Assembly: GCA_900544845.1 (NCBI GenBank)
Contig: UQWV01000035.1
Location: 1-21,983 of the forward strand
Direction: 5' to 3'
DNA length: 21,983 nucleotides
Origin: an uncultured Collinsella sp.
GTDB taxonomy: Bacteria; Actinomycetota; Coriobacteriia; Coriobacteriales; Coriobacteriaceae
Below, piece by piece: positions 13,930 to 20,874 of this stretch; positions within the stretch are counted from its first letter, which is position 1, and each line of letters begins with the position of its first letter. The position numbers and the translations under genes are program-made. The notes beneath the pieces are model-generated. The model searched no databases. It was not told the DNA's origin and worked only from the letters and a program-made list of their open reading frames with translations.

Positions 13930-15195
13930 CTAGAGGAAAAAGTCCCTCGCGCTCACGATGCGGATGCCGTCGATATCCGTGTCGTAGGAACCCTGCCTCA
14001 CGACCACGATCTTCTCGTGGTTGTCTCGTATCGACTTCAGAGGGGCGATCTCTCGCTCCCTGGTCTCGCTTGCGAACATCTCGTCAGTCGCCTGCACGTA
14101 GAGCACGCGCCCATCCTTCGTCGCGACGAAGTCGACTTCCTTGCCATAGAGCTTGCCCACATGCACGCTCCATCCTTCGTAGAGCAGCTGGAGATACACG
14201 GCGTTCTCGAACAGGCGGCCAGTATCCGTGACCCTATAGCCGGCCATCCAGGTCCTGAAGCCGGTGTCGACGATGTACTCCTTTGGGTTCGTCTTGAGGA
14301 GCGCCTTGCCGTGCAAATCGTAACGCGTGGCACGATAGAACAGGAAGGCCTCCTCAAGCGCACCCACATACGAGGAAACGGTCTTGTTCGTGGTCTTCGG
14401 CCCCGCAGAAGTTAACGCGCCGGCGATTCGACTCGACGAGCACTCGTTGCCGATGTTGTCCGCCAGGAATTCGGCCACATGGCGCAGCAGGGAAGGGTCA
14501 GTCACCGCACTTTTGCCCTTCCCGCGCTCACGGTTGACAATATCACGTACGGCGATGGCTTCGTAGACGCCGGACATGTACGCCGAGTGCTGCGCCTGGG
14601 TCGTCGAGAGGGATGCGATGGCTGGCATGCCCCCGTACTCAAGGTAACGAGTAAGCATGTCGTCGAAGAGAACGGGATCCCCCTCGGGAGTGAGAGCCAC
14701 CGAAGTTCCCGATACGAACTCGATTCCGCAAAAGTCGGCGAACTCGGAGAAGGACAGGGGCAGCATCTTTACCTCTACGTAGCGCCCGGAGAGATAGGTG
14801 GCCAGCTCGCTCGAGAGAAGATACGCATTCGAGCCCGTGAGGTAGATGTCGCAATCGAAGTCGACCCTCATTGCGTTGACCGCATCCTGCCAGCCATCGA
14901 TTCTCTGGGGCTCGTCTATGAAAACGTAGGTGCGACCCTTGTCCGACAGGCGCCCGCGAACGTAATCATAAAGCTGGTCCTCCGTCTTGATGCCCGTACC
15001 CTTGCTTTCCAGGTTGACGCTCACAAAGCCGCGGCCAGCGACTCCCTCAGACTCGATGGTCATCCTAATTAGATCGAGAAGGCTCGACTTGCCGCACCTG
15101 CGCACGCCCGTGATCACCTTGATGAGGTCGGTGTCACGGAAGAGCATCGCCTCCTCGAGGTATCTATCGCGGTTCCTGAGTCTGCTACCCTTCAA
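13930..15195 (-). CDS. AAA ATPase with C-terminal DUF4143 nuclease-like domain
   Basis: A 421-residue protein of the common AAA_14/DUF4143 family. Walker A is TGVRRCGKSS (29-38), Walker B VFIDEPQ (91-97), and TGSNAYLLSSELATYLSGRY (120-139) is the sensor/arginine segment. The C-terminal domain has GKEVDFVATKDGRVLYVQA, where a Gln-Ala replaces the usual Glu-x-Lys of an active PD-(D/E)xK site, so it may bind rather than cut. Family members are scattered in accessory regions of gut bacteria and their role is not settled. The start is TTG at 15195, six bases after AGGAG. The ribosome site lies in a possible RNA switch. A decayed homologous tail lies at 16177-16355. Confidence 0.8.
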   Translation of the reverse strand: MKGSRLRNRDRYLEEAMLFRDTDLIKVITGVRRCGKSSLLDLIRMTIESEGVAGRGFVSVNLESKGTGIKTEDQLYDYVRGRLSDKGRTYVFIDEPQRIDGWQDAVNAMRVDFDCDIYLTGSNAYLLSSELATYLSGRYVEVKMLPLSFSEFADFCGIEFVSGTSVALTPEGDPVLFDDMLTRYLEYGGMPAIASLSTTQAQHSAYMSGVYEAIAVRDIVNRERGKGKSAVTDPSLLRHVAEFLADNIGNECSSSRIAGALTSAGPKTTNKTVSSYVGALEEAFLFYRATRYDLHGKALLKTNPKEYIVDTGFRTWMAGYRVTDTGRLFENAVYLQLLYEGWSVHVGKLYGKEVDFVATKDGRVLYVQATDEMFASETREREIAPLKSIRDNHEKIVVVRQGSYDTDIDGIRIVSARDFFL

Positions 15196-15248
15196 AAGCT
15201 GCTCCTAAAACTCGAATCTGGTTACACTTTTAGGAGTATCGTAACTCC
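15196..15248 (-). promoter_or_regulatory. Leader with mutually exclusive hairpins over the ATPase ribosome site
   Basis: In the leftward RNA three segments follow each other: GGAGT (15248-15244 side), ACTCC running into CTCCTAAAA (15237-15228 side), and TTTTAGGAG (15210-15202 side), which includes the ribosome site. CTCCTAAAA and TTTTAGGAG pair perfectly over 9 bp and would hide the site. GGAGT can pair with ACTCC instead and free it. The geometry is that of a translational switch or attenuator. The same dyads could also be protein operators. Confidence 0.45.
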
Positions 15249-15396
15249 ACGCCACAAGATGAGCAAAGAGCGCACCTCGAGACGGATCGACCAAGGGGAT
15301 TACGCACCTGCCGGGAGGCAGGGCAGCTTGCTCGATCGACGCGGACTACCAATTGATAAACCCCAAAAGCCGGACCGCACGGCGGCGCTCGTTTCG

Positions 15397-15585
15397 CTAA
15401 ATCGGCTTGATGGGATGGCGAATCACGGTCTTGAGCTTCTCCGGCGCGTACTTGCGCGGGTCGGAGAGGTAAATCTCGTGACAGAGGCGGGATTCGGAGA
15501 AATCGGGCGCATATCCCCGTTCCGCCGCAAATGCACGCATGGCGCCTATGATCGTCAGCTCGTCATCGTAAGGCCAGTATAGCAA
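15397..15585 (-). pseudogene. C-terminal remnant of a GyrI-like (effector-binding) protein
   Basis: About 60 residues survive: LYWPYDDELTIIGAMRAFA, then HEIYLSDPRKYAPEKLKTVI, ending at a TAG. HEIYLSDPRK.APEKLKTV is the end of GyrI-like small-molecule-binding proteins of about 200 residues. The upstream two thirds are missing, and the frame runs into the hairpin at 15583-15618 without a start. The cut lies about 60 bases from repeat copy A, so island insertion or a deletion next to it probably broke the gene. Confidence 0.65.
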
Positions 15586-15618
15586 TGGGCGCGGATTCGT
15601 AAGAAGCCGCGCCCATTG
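15583..15618. terminator. 16-bp hairpin beside repeat A
   Basis: Arms 15583-15598 and 15603-15618 form a 16-bp stem with one mismatch and a GTAA loop. Neither side has a T run. It may be a palindromic repeat element or a decayed terminator. Confidence 0.45.
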
Positions 15619-15650
15619 GCAAACACTATAGCATAGAATCGAACGTCTGT

Positions 15651-15667
15651 TCTATTCCCACTCGGTG
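15651..15667 (-). other. guaA-tail-like attachment candidate in repeat A
   Basis: TCTATTCCCACTCGGTG shares 16 of 17 bases with the copy at 1211-1227. On the minus strand it encodes T-E-W-E then TAG. It forms the left edge of repeat A. Confidence 0.45.
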
Positions 15668-16050
15668 GTTATAGTTTTGCCGTCTCGTCACTCCAGTTGC
15701 ACCCAGTTTTCGGCGGCATCTCGAAGTGAGTGCCGCTGAATGACGCGACGTCGCGTTTCATCGGCTTCGGGGACAAAAGCTGGGACAACTTCAAAAACCA
15801 TTTTCAAACTCAGAGTATTGAGTTTTTATTTTTGTCCCAAGGGGCACGGAGAGCCGCCTTTGGAGGCTCGATATCGCCGAAAAACGCCCGTTTTGAAACT
15901 CAACCGCCTTTGAGCCTGCAAACCACCAGCTTCAACAGTAAGTGAGTCGACGCGGGTGGCTTACGAGCCGTTCACAAAACCGCAGGCCACAGGTCTTTGT
16001 CAACGATAAGCAAAGTGAATAGTCTCAGGTGGCTTGCCCATGAGTTGGCG
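15651..16050 (+). repeat. 400-bp direct repeat, copy A
   Basis: The whole 400 bases recur at 20403-20802 in the same orientation, with roughly four fifths identity by eye. Copy A begins with the guaA-tail-like TCTATTCCCACTCGGTG and ends with ATGAGTTGGCG. It holds a conserved long hairpin: GGGACAAAA (15770-15778) pairs with TTTTGTCCC (15830-15838), and inside it AAACTCA (15806-15812) pairs with TGAGTTT (15819-15825). An open frame of 71 codons crosses it, but the differences between copies do not respect codons, so I treat the repeat as noncoding. Similar sequences are, to my memory, frequent between Collinsella genes. Confidence 0.8.
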
Positions 16051-16081
16051 TAAGCCTGTTTAGCAAAAGGCTAATCGGACA

Positions 16082-16147
16082 CGACAGGCCGCCCGCATGG
16101 CGACGGCGTTTCCCGTGCGGGCACAAACAGCCCTGCGTGCCCTGTCG
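16082..16147. terminator. Nested inverted repeats downstream of the ATPase remnant
   Basis: Outer arms CGACAGG/CCTGTCG (16082-16088 and 16141-16147) enclose inner arms GCCCGCA/TGCGGGC (16091-16097 and 16116-16122). It lies where the terminator of the leftward ATPase remnant would be. No T run is visible. Confidence 0.35.
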
Positions 16148-16176
16148 CGCGATATCCCAATGCGACGTTCAGAACC

Positions 16177-16355
16177 CTACCCGCCAAGCAGCCACCTCGC
16201 GAAATTCAGCACGAGCACGCCCTCCCGGGTATGGGGCTCATGCCTCGTGCGAGTGATGAGAATCTTCGGGAATGCATCCCCGATGGATAGAATCGGCGCA
16301 ATCTCCCTCTCGAGCGTCGAATCGGCGCCGATATCGTCGCTCACATACACTTTCC
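16177..16355 (-). pseudogene. C-terminal remnant of a second AAA/DUF4143 ATPase
   Basis: The last ~58 residues read KVYVSDD, then LEREIAPILSIGDAFPKILI, and end ARWLLGG. This aligns with the end of the intact ATPase at 13930-15195 (REREIAPLKSIRDNHEKIVV). The sequence before KVYV is out of register with the family, and no ATPase motors remain. It is the tail of a different, diverged member of the family rather than a recent copy. Confidence 0.6.
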
Positions 16356-16789
16356 TTCCCGGTTTCGAAACTTGGAAGGCAGTATGCGCAAGGATGCGTC
16401 GAGGTGCGATCCCAGTCGTACCATGCCAGCAGAGATGTCGAGGCACATTCGTTCATGCTGCAATGCGGGCATCGGAGATGAAAAACAGCCCGTCGGGTAG
16501 TCATGGGCGTGCGGGAGCCCGCATCAGTAACCTGCCTCCTCGGTTGTCCCTTCTTTGCATGGTCGTCTACATAAAGGAGGAACCAGCCATGCAGATCAGC
16601 ATGCTTGCCCTTCTTGGGTCACGGACCGGGGAGGCGAGGGCCTCCGTCGGGACCGCCCCGAGCAACCGGCATATCCAAGGAATGACAAGGCTCGATCGCT
16701 GTGCTGGTCAGGATGCCGAAGCGGGCCGTCCGCCAATCGGAATGCGGGTCAGGATGCTGCAACGTGATTCCAGCTGCAGGATACGGCTC
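16356..16789. other. Degenerate stretch without a supported gene
   Basis: No intact gene is recognised. It contains a small hairpin TGCGGG-AG-CCCGCA (16510-16523). An excellent ribosome site AAAGGAGG lies 6-7 bases before an ATG at 16590, whose frame runs 93 codons to 16870 but soon becomes Arg/Cys-rich and overlaps the transposase remnant, so only the first few codons may be real. GGTCAGGATGC occurs twice about 40 bases apart (near 16707 and 16747). Confidence 0.35.
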
Positions 16790-16945
16790 CTTTGCGGTTG
16801 CCGCAAAACCTGCTGGCAACATTCTTACTATCCGAATGATGTACGCATCCCTTGGGATCGTTTCGCCTGACCAGGGCCATCTTCAGCGCCTCATCGGCCA
16901 GCTCGGCAGGCGCCTCTTCCACGCGTAATAGCCCTGGCGGGTCAC
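16790..16945 (-). mobile_element. IS3-family transposase (OrfB) remnant
   Basis: Two short pieces in different frames lie next to each other. The first reads VTRQGYYAWKRR, the typical GYYAW motif near the start of IS3-family OrfB. The second reads ELADEALKMALVRRNDPKG then CVHHSDSKNVASRFCG, the HHSD catalytic segment of the rve integrase core. About 100 residues between them are missing, and a TAG precedes the first piece. No terminal inverted repeats were found. It is an internally deleted, dead insertion sequence. Confidence 0.6.
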
Positions 16946-17012
16946 CTATGCAACCAAAGATACAAAAGGAATCGAATGGCCAGAGAGGATTGCCCTTTCC
17001 GATGGTCGATTC

Positions 17013-17042
17013 TTGACAGGCAAACTCAAGCCTCGCTAATAT
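17013..17042 (+). promoter_or_regulatory. Promoter of the mef/msr operon
   Basis: A consensus TTGACA (17013-17018) and TAATAT (17037-17042) are separated by 18 bases. The transcript would start near 17049, giving a leader of about 130 bases that holds a small reading frame and a terminator-like hairpin. Confidence 0.7.
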
Positions 17043-17082
17043 TACATGGTTTGCCAGACCGAATTAACAAAGGAGGGGTGTC

Positions 17083-17118
17083 GTGGTTGGTCTTTTCCGC
17101 ACGTGGATGAGCGCCTAG
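17083..17118 (+). CDS. Leader peptide of the mef operon (11 codons)
   Basis: AGGAGG (17071-17076) lies 6 bases before a GTG that opens an 11-codon frame, M-V-G-L-F-R-T-W-M-S-A, ending at TAG (17116-17118). Its last codons lie in the 5' arm AGCGCC of a hairpin that can pair with GGCGCT (17124-17129). In streptococcal mef(E)/mel, a short leader peptide stalls the ribosome when macrolide is bound and changes the RNA fold to prevent termination. The same logic fits here. An overlapping alternative starts at GTG 17078 but is too close to the ribosome site. Sequence identity with the known leader peptide MTASMRLR is nil. Confidence 0.55.
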   Translation: MVGLFRTWMSA

Positions 17119-17120
17119 AA

Positions 17121-17152
17121 AGCGGCGCTGTTGTGGCGTCGCGCTGTTTTTC
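17121..17152 (+). terminator. Attenuator terminator before mef
   Basis: AGCG-CG pairs with CG-CGCT (17121-17127 with 17140-17145, one bulge) and is followed directly by GTTTTTC. Its 5' arm overlaps the antiterminator arm 17124-17129. The stem is modest, so the prediction depends on the T run and the position. Confidence 0.5.
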
Positions 17153-17181
17153 TGCACGCCATTTCACGATTGGACATAACC

Positions 17182-18468
17182 ATGATATTTGAAACCTCTC
17201 GGCGCAGGTCTGTTTCGCTGTGCCATTCATGGCAATTTAAGATTTGTTTCGTATGGGGCGGGGAGCTCGTGTCGACATTGACGAGCTTGATTCTCCAAAT
17301 GGGTCTCATTTGGCATATCGCCCTCACGACAGAATCATCTTCCCTCCTCTCCCTGGCATCGTTAGCAGGCTTTCTGCCGATTGCTTTGTTCGGAGTCCTT
17401 GCGGGCGCCGTTGTCGACAGGCTGCCTTTGAAACGTGTTCTCATCGGCGCCGACCTCTTCGTTGCCGCGGTGGGCGCCGCCTTGGCGATTGCCTCGTTGG
17501 CCGGCAGCTTACCTGCGTGGTCAATACTCATCGCCCTGTTTCTCCGCGCAGCTGGCACTTCGTTCTACACGCCGGCCTCCCAATCCCTCACGCCCCATCT
17601 CGCCCCGCCAGAGCATCTCGTTCGCCTATCGGGAGTGATGCAGGCGATTCAGTCCGCCGGATACATTCTTGGCGCCGCGCTCGCGGCAGTGATTTATCCT
17701 GTGGCGGGCATTACCGCCATGATTGCCCTCGACGTGCTGGGGGCGCTTTTCGCTTCTCTAGCTGTCCTCGCCGCTCAGATAGACGCAGGAGGACTCGACG
17801 AAGCCGACCGCAGCTCGTCCTTTTCCAATAAAGTTCGAGAACTTTTCTCTGAGATTTCGGACGGCTACAAGCTGATCAGGGGATACAGGGGGCTGTTCGC
17901 CCTTCTTTGGTGCGGGTTCGTCTTCGCTTTCGCGTTCTCCCCACTCGCGGCATTGTTCCCAATAATGACCTTGGGACATTTTGGCGGTAGCACGGGGGAT
18001 GCTGCTTTGGTGGAGGTCCTTTTCTCCGCAGGCATGCTGGCTGGGTCCGGCATTTTGGCGGCCACGGGAGGGTTCCGCAATAGGTCGCTCACCATGGTCG
18101 CCGCGATCGCCGGCTTCGGCGTCGTCGCAATCGCATCCGGATTGATCGGCCCGTCGCTGTTCGCCGTTTTCCTACCGGCGAGCTTTCTTATGGGCGCATG
18201 CTCCCCGTTGTACGCGGGAACCCAGACTGCCCTTATGCAGGAGCAGATACCTCCTGAGTACCTAGGCCGCGTTTTCGGCCTCTACGGAACCATCATGGCG
18301 TGGGCCATGCCCATGGGCCTCGCGGCCCCCTCCGTTTTTGCGGATCTGCTTGGAGCTCCGTTATGGTTCGTCGGCTCTGGAGCGACCATGGTACTGCTTG
18401 CGATGGCTATGCTGCTTGCTCCGAGCGTCCGAAACGTGGGGAAAAGAGATACCGGGCGGATTCAATAG
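17182..18468 (+). CDS. Mef-like macrolide efflux MFS transporter
   Basis: A 428-residue inner-membrane protein with about 12 hydrophobic segments. It follows Mef(A)/Mef(E) closely along its length: a TM1 region WGGELVSTLTSLILQMGLIW, SLASLAGFLPIALFGVLAG, the cytoplasmic VVDRLPLKRVLIGADL loop, FYTPASQSLTPHLAPPEHL, and near the end EQIPPEYLGRVFGLYGTIMA. It would export macrolides by proton antiport. The ATG at 17182 is chosen because it gives the normal N-terminal length and lies after the attenuator; the ribosome site (GGA at -9) is weak. GC is well above that of streptococcal mef genes, so recent transfer from streptococci is unlikely. Substrate is inferred from homology and from the msr(D)-like neighbour. 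Confidence 0.8.
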   Translation: MIFETSRRRSVSLCHSWQFKICFVWGGELVSTLTSLILQMGLIWHIALTTESSSLLSLASLAGFLPIALFGVLAGAVVDRLPLKRVLIGADLFVAAVGAALAIASLAGSLPAWSILIALFLRAAGTSFYTPASQSLTPHLAPPEHLVRLSGVMQAIQSAGYILGAALAAVIYPVAGITAMIALDVLGALFASLAVLAAQIDAGGLDEADRSSSFSNKVRELFSEISDGYKLIRGYRGLFALLWCGFVFAFAFSPLAALFPIMTLGHFGGSTGDAALVEVLFSAGMLAGSGILAATGGFRNRSLTMVAAIAGFGVVAIASGLIGPSLFAVFLPASFLMGACSPLYAGTQTALMQEQIPPEYLGRVFGLYGTIMAWAMPMGLAAPSVFADLLGAPLWFVGSGATMVLLAMAMLLAPSVRNVGKRDTGRIQ

Positions 18469-18729
18469 CCCAAGTATTCGAAAAAAAGAGGCGGCAGCCA
18501 TCGGTTCACGCGTCAGCCTTCAAGCCCTTGCGACGACGAGGTATTGCGCCGACATCCCACATCGCGCTCCTTATTCGTCGCCAACTATCATTTTCGGATT
18601 TGCCGGCTTGCGCAAGGTCAAAACGCTCGCGCCGGCAATTGGGCAAAGGCGAAAAATCGACGTGAGCAATCTTTTTTGGCATGGCTGCGCTTCCAGTAAA
18701 AGGCTAATACACAAAAGGCGGTTCAACCT
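18469..18729 (+). promoter_or_regulatory. mef-msr intergenic leader with inverted repeat
   Basis: This is a 261-base gap. TTGCCGGC/GCCGGCAA (18600-18607 and 18631-18638) forms a perfect 8-bp stem. A CTTTTTTGG run lies near 18670, and a 7-codon frame M-A-A-L-P-V-K-G precedes the msr start without a ribosome site. The gap may hold a second control step, but nothing decisive is seen. AAGGCGG before 18730 is the msr ribosome site. Confidence 0.35.
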
Positions 18730-20199
18730 ATGGAACTCATAGTCAAAGCTAAAGACATCTTTTTGGAATATGCCGGCCGCGATATCCTGGATATCGAAGA
18801 GTTGGAAATCTACTCCTACGATCGCATCGGCTTGGTGGGAGACAATGGCGCAGGCAAAACCAGCCTGCTTAAAATTCTGAGCGGCAATCTTACCATTGCG
18901 GACGCCGACGTCAGGCGCTTCGGCAGCATTGCCCTCATCGGCCAACTCGATGAACTCGACCTTGATGCGGCTCAGGACAGTGGTGAGATGCTCTCCCGTC
19001 TCAACGTCGCCGGAGTGGCGCAGGAGACGATGAGCGGCGGGGAGGAAACACGCGCCAAGATTGCCTCTGCACTCTCCCAGCATGCAAGCGCGATCTTCGC
19101 CGACGAGCCTACGAGCCACCTCGACCAAGACGGCATCCGCCTTCTCGTCGGACAACTCAAGGCATTTGATGGGGCTCTGCTCATCGTGAGCCATGACCGT
19201 CATTTTCTCGACCAGGTGGTAGACAAGATCTGGGAGCTCAAAGACGGCGGTATTTCCGAATTCTGGGGTGACTACTCCGACTATCTGCGACAGAAAGGAG
19301 AAGAGCGCAAAGCTCAGGCGACTCGATACGAAGAGGCGATGCGCGAGCGCGATCGCCTCGAAGCCGCCATCGAAAAACAACGGAAAAAAGCACGGCAGGT
19401 CGACGCCAAGCGGAAGGCTGCGAAAAAAAGCAACGAGTATGCAGGTCGATTGGGGCATCAGAAAGCAACCGGCACCAAACAGAAGAGGATGTACCAGGCG
19501 GCTAAGGACATGGAGAAGCGCCTCGAAGCGCTCGAAGGGATTGAGGCCCCAGATAGCATTCGCGCCGTGCGGTTCCGCCAGAGCAAGGCCCTGGAACTGC
19601 ATAGTAAATTTCCCATCTCGGCAGACGATTTCAGCTTGAGCTTCGGCAACTGCATGCTCTATGACCACGCGAAATTCGAGATACCGCTCGGTGCCAAAGT
19701 GGCCATCACCGGTGGCAACGGTACAGGAAAGACCAGCCTGCTGAAGGCAATCGCTCGACGCGCCGACGGTATCAACATCTCTCCCAAGGCAGAGATCGGT
19801 TACTTCGAGCAAACAGGCTACAAGTTCGACGCCCGTCAGTCTGCGATCTCGTTCATGCAGGATGGTTGCGAGTACAGCATGACCGAAATTCGAGGCATCC
19901 TCGCCTCTATGGGAATCGGACCGCGCGACCTGACAAAGGACGTTGGCGTTCTCTCGGGAGGCGAAGTCATCAAGCTGCTACTCGCGAAGATGCTGCTGGG
20001 CAGATACAACATCTTGCTCATGGACGAGCCTGGAAATTACCTGGACATCAAGAGCGCCGAAGCCCTCGAGCAGATGATGAGCGCCTATGCCGGAACGATA
20101 GTGTTCGTCTCCCACGATAAGAGGCTGGTCGAGAACGTCGCAGACATTGTCTACGAAATAAAGGACACCAAGCTAGTCAAAATCTTTCAGCGCGAATAG
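18730..20199 (+). CDS. Msr(D)-like ABC-F ribosomal protection protein
   Basis: A 489-residue cytoplasmic ATPase without membrane segments. It starts [18 protein letters not shown] as Msr(D) starts MELILKAKDI. The first cassette has GDNGAGKT (37-44), MSGGEETR (101-108) and [12 protein letters not shown] (121-132). The second has TGGNGTGKT (327-335), LSGGEVIK (408-415) and [11 protein letters not shown] (429-439). Both catalytic Glu residues are present. The linker of about residues 190-290 is long, basic and coiled-coil-like, as in antibiotic-resistance ABC-F proteins, where it reaches into the ribosome and dislodges macrolides. Length matches Msr(D) (487). It follows mef in the same order as in the Mega element. 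Function is strong by homology; the exact drug range is not. Confidence 0.88.
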   Translation: MELIVKAKDIFLEYAGRDILDIEELEIYSYDRIGLVGDNGAGKTSLLKILSGNLTIADADVRRFGSIALIGQLDELDLDAAQDSGEMLSRLNVAGVAQETMSGGEETRAKIASALSQHASAIFADEPTSHLDQDGIRLLVGQLKAFDGALLIVSHDRHFLDQVVDKIWELKDGGISEFWGDYSDYLRQKGEERKAQATRYEEAMRERDRLEAAIEKQRKKARQVDAKRKAAKKSNEYAGRLGHQKATGTKQKRMYQAAKDMEKRLEALEGIEAPDSIRAVRFRQSKALELHSKFPISADDFSLSFGNCMLYDHAKFEIPLGAKVAITGGNGTGKTSLLKAIARRADGINISPKAEIGYFEQTGYKFDARQSAISFMQDGCEYSMTEIRGILASMGIGPRDLTKDVGVLSGGEVIKLLLAKMLLGRYNILLMDEPGNYLDIKSAEALEQMMSAYAGTIVFVSHDKRLVENVADIVYEIKDTKLVKIFQRE

Positions 20200-20239
20200 C
20201 CCTAAATGAGCAAGAAATAATCCCCGAACGGAGACAAGG

Positions 20240-20308
20240 GAGTAAAACGGCAAAGAAAGAGCCTCCGTCCCAACGCAGGGAACGGAGGCTCTTTAATCGC
20301 TTTTACTC
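20240..20308. terminator. Long terminator after msr
   Basis: An inner 13-bp stem AAAGAGCCTCCGT/ACGGAGGCTCTTT (20256-20268 and 20282-20294), extended by CCC/GGG, sits inside outer arms GAGTAAAA/TTTTACTC (20240-20247 and 20301-20308). CGCTTTT follows the inner stem. It closes the mef/msr transcript and may work both ways. Confidence 0.85.
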
Positions 20309-20402
20309 ATCTCCGTCGCTGGTGGCTTTGTCATGACTCTCGTACGAAACGAAACTCAGCGGCATAGTGCGGCACTCAAAATCGCAGGTCAGAACCCTGT
20401 CG

Positions 20403-20802
20403 TCCTACTCCCACTCGATGGCGTCGGTTCTGCCGTCCCGTCACTCCAGTTACACCCAGTTTTCGGCATCGACACGGAACGCGTGCCGCCGAATGACGCG
20501 ATGTCGCGTTTCGTCGGCTTCGGGGACAAAAGCTGGGACAACCTCAAAAACTTTTTTCAAACTCAGTGTTTTGAGTTTTTGTTTTTGTCCCAAAGGGCGC
20601 GGCGGACCGCCTTTGGAGGCTCGATTTCGCCGAAAACGCCCGTTTTGAAACTCAACCGACCTTTAGCGTGCAAGCCGCCAGCTTCAACCGCAAGTGAATT
20701 AACGCGGGTGGCTTGCGCGCCATTTGCAAAACCCCAGGTCGCAGGTCTTCGCCATTCGTGAACAAAGTGAGTAGTCTCAGGTGGCTTGCTTATGAGTTGG
20801 CG
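20403..20802 (+). repeat. 400-bp direct repeat, copy B
   Basis: This matches copy A at 15651-16050 end to end. It begins with CTACTCCCACTCGATG and ends ATGAGTTGGCG. The hairpin is conserved: GGGACAAAA (20523-20531) with TTTTGTCCC (20583-20591), and AAACTCA (20559-20565) with TGAGTTT (20572-20578). Substitutions fall in loops (GAGTAT in A, GTGTTT in B). A and B bracket the debris and the mef/msr operon. Confidence 0.8.
20405..20420 (-). other. guaA-tail-like attachment candidate in repeat B
   Basis: CTACTCCCACTCGATG reads on the minus strand as A-I-E-W-E (with the next base pairs) then TAG. It differs from the 1211 copy by one base within CTA-TTCCCACTCGATG. It forms the left edge of repeat B. 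Confidence 0.45.
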
Positions 20803-20833
20803 AACGGGCCTTCAGGATTCAGGGCAAACATGC

Positions 20834-20842
20834 TGGTAGAAT
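20834..20842 (+). promoter_or_regulatory. Extended -10 promoter of the Abi gene
   Basis: TGG followed by TAGAAT (20834-20842) is an extended -10. No good -35 is seen. Transcription would start near 20849, 26 bases before the ATG and just upstream of the AGGAG ribosome site. Confidence 0.5.
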
Positions 20843-20874
20843 AGGATTCTCAAATCAATGACAGGAGACCGAGC

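Noticed and set aside
15730..15945. 71-codon open frame in repeat A and the matching frame in repeat B
   Set aside because: The frames differ in start, length and phase of insertions between the copies, and the conserved element is a hairpin. I treat them as noncoding.
18571..19812. Minus-strand frame of 413 codons opposite msr
   Set aside because: It is antisense to a well recognised ABC-F gene, with no ribosome site and no known domain.
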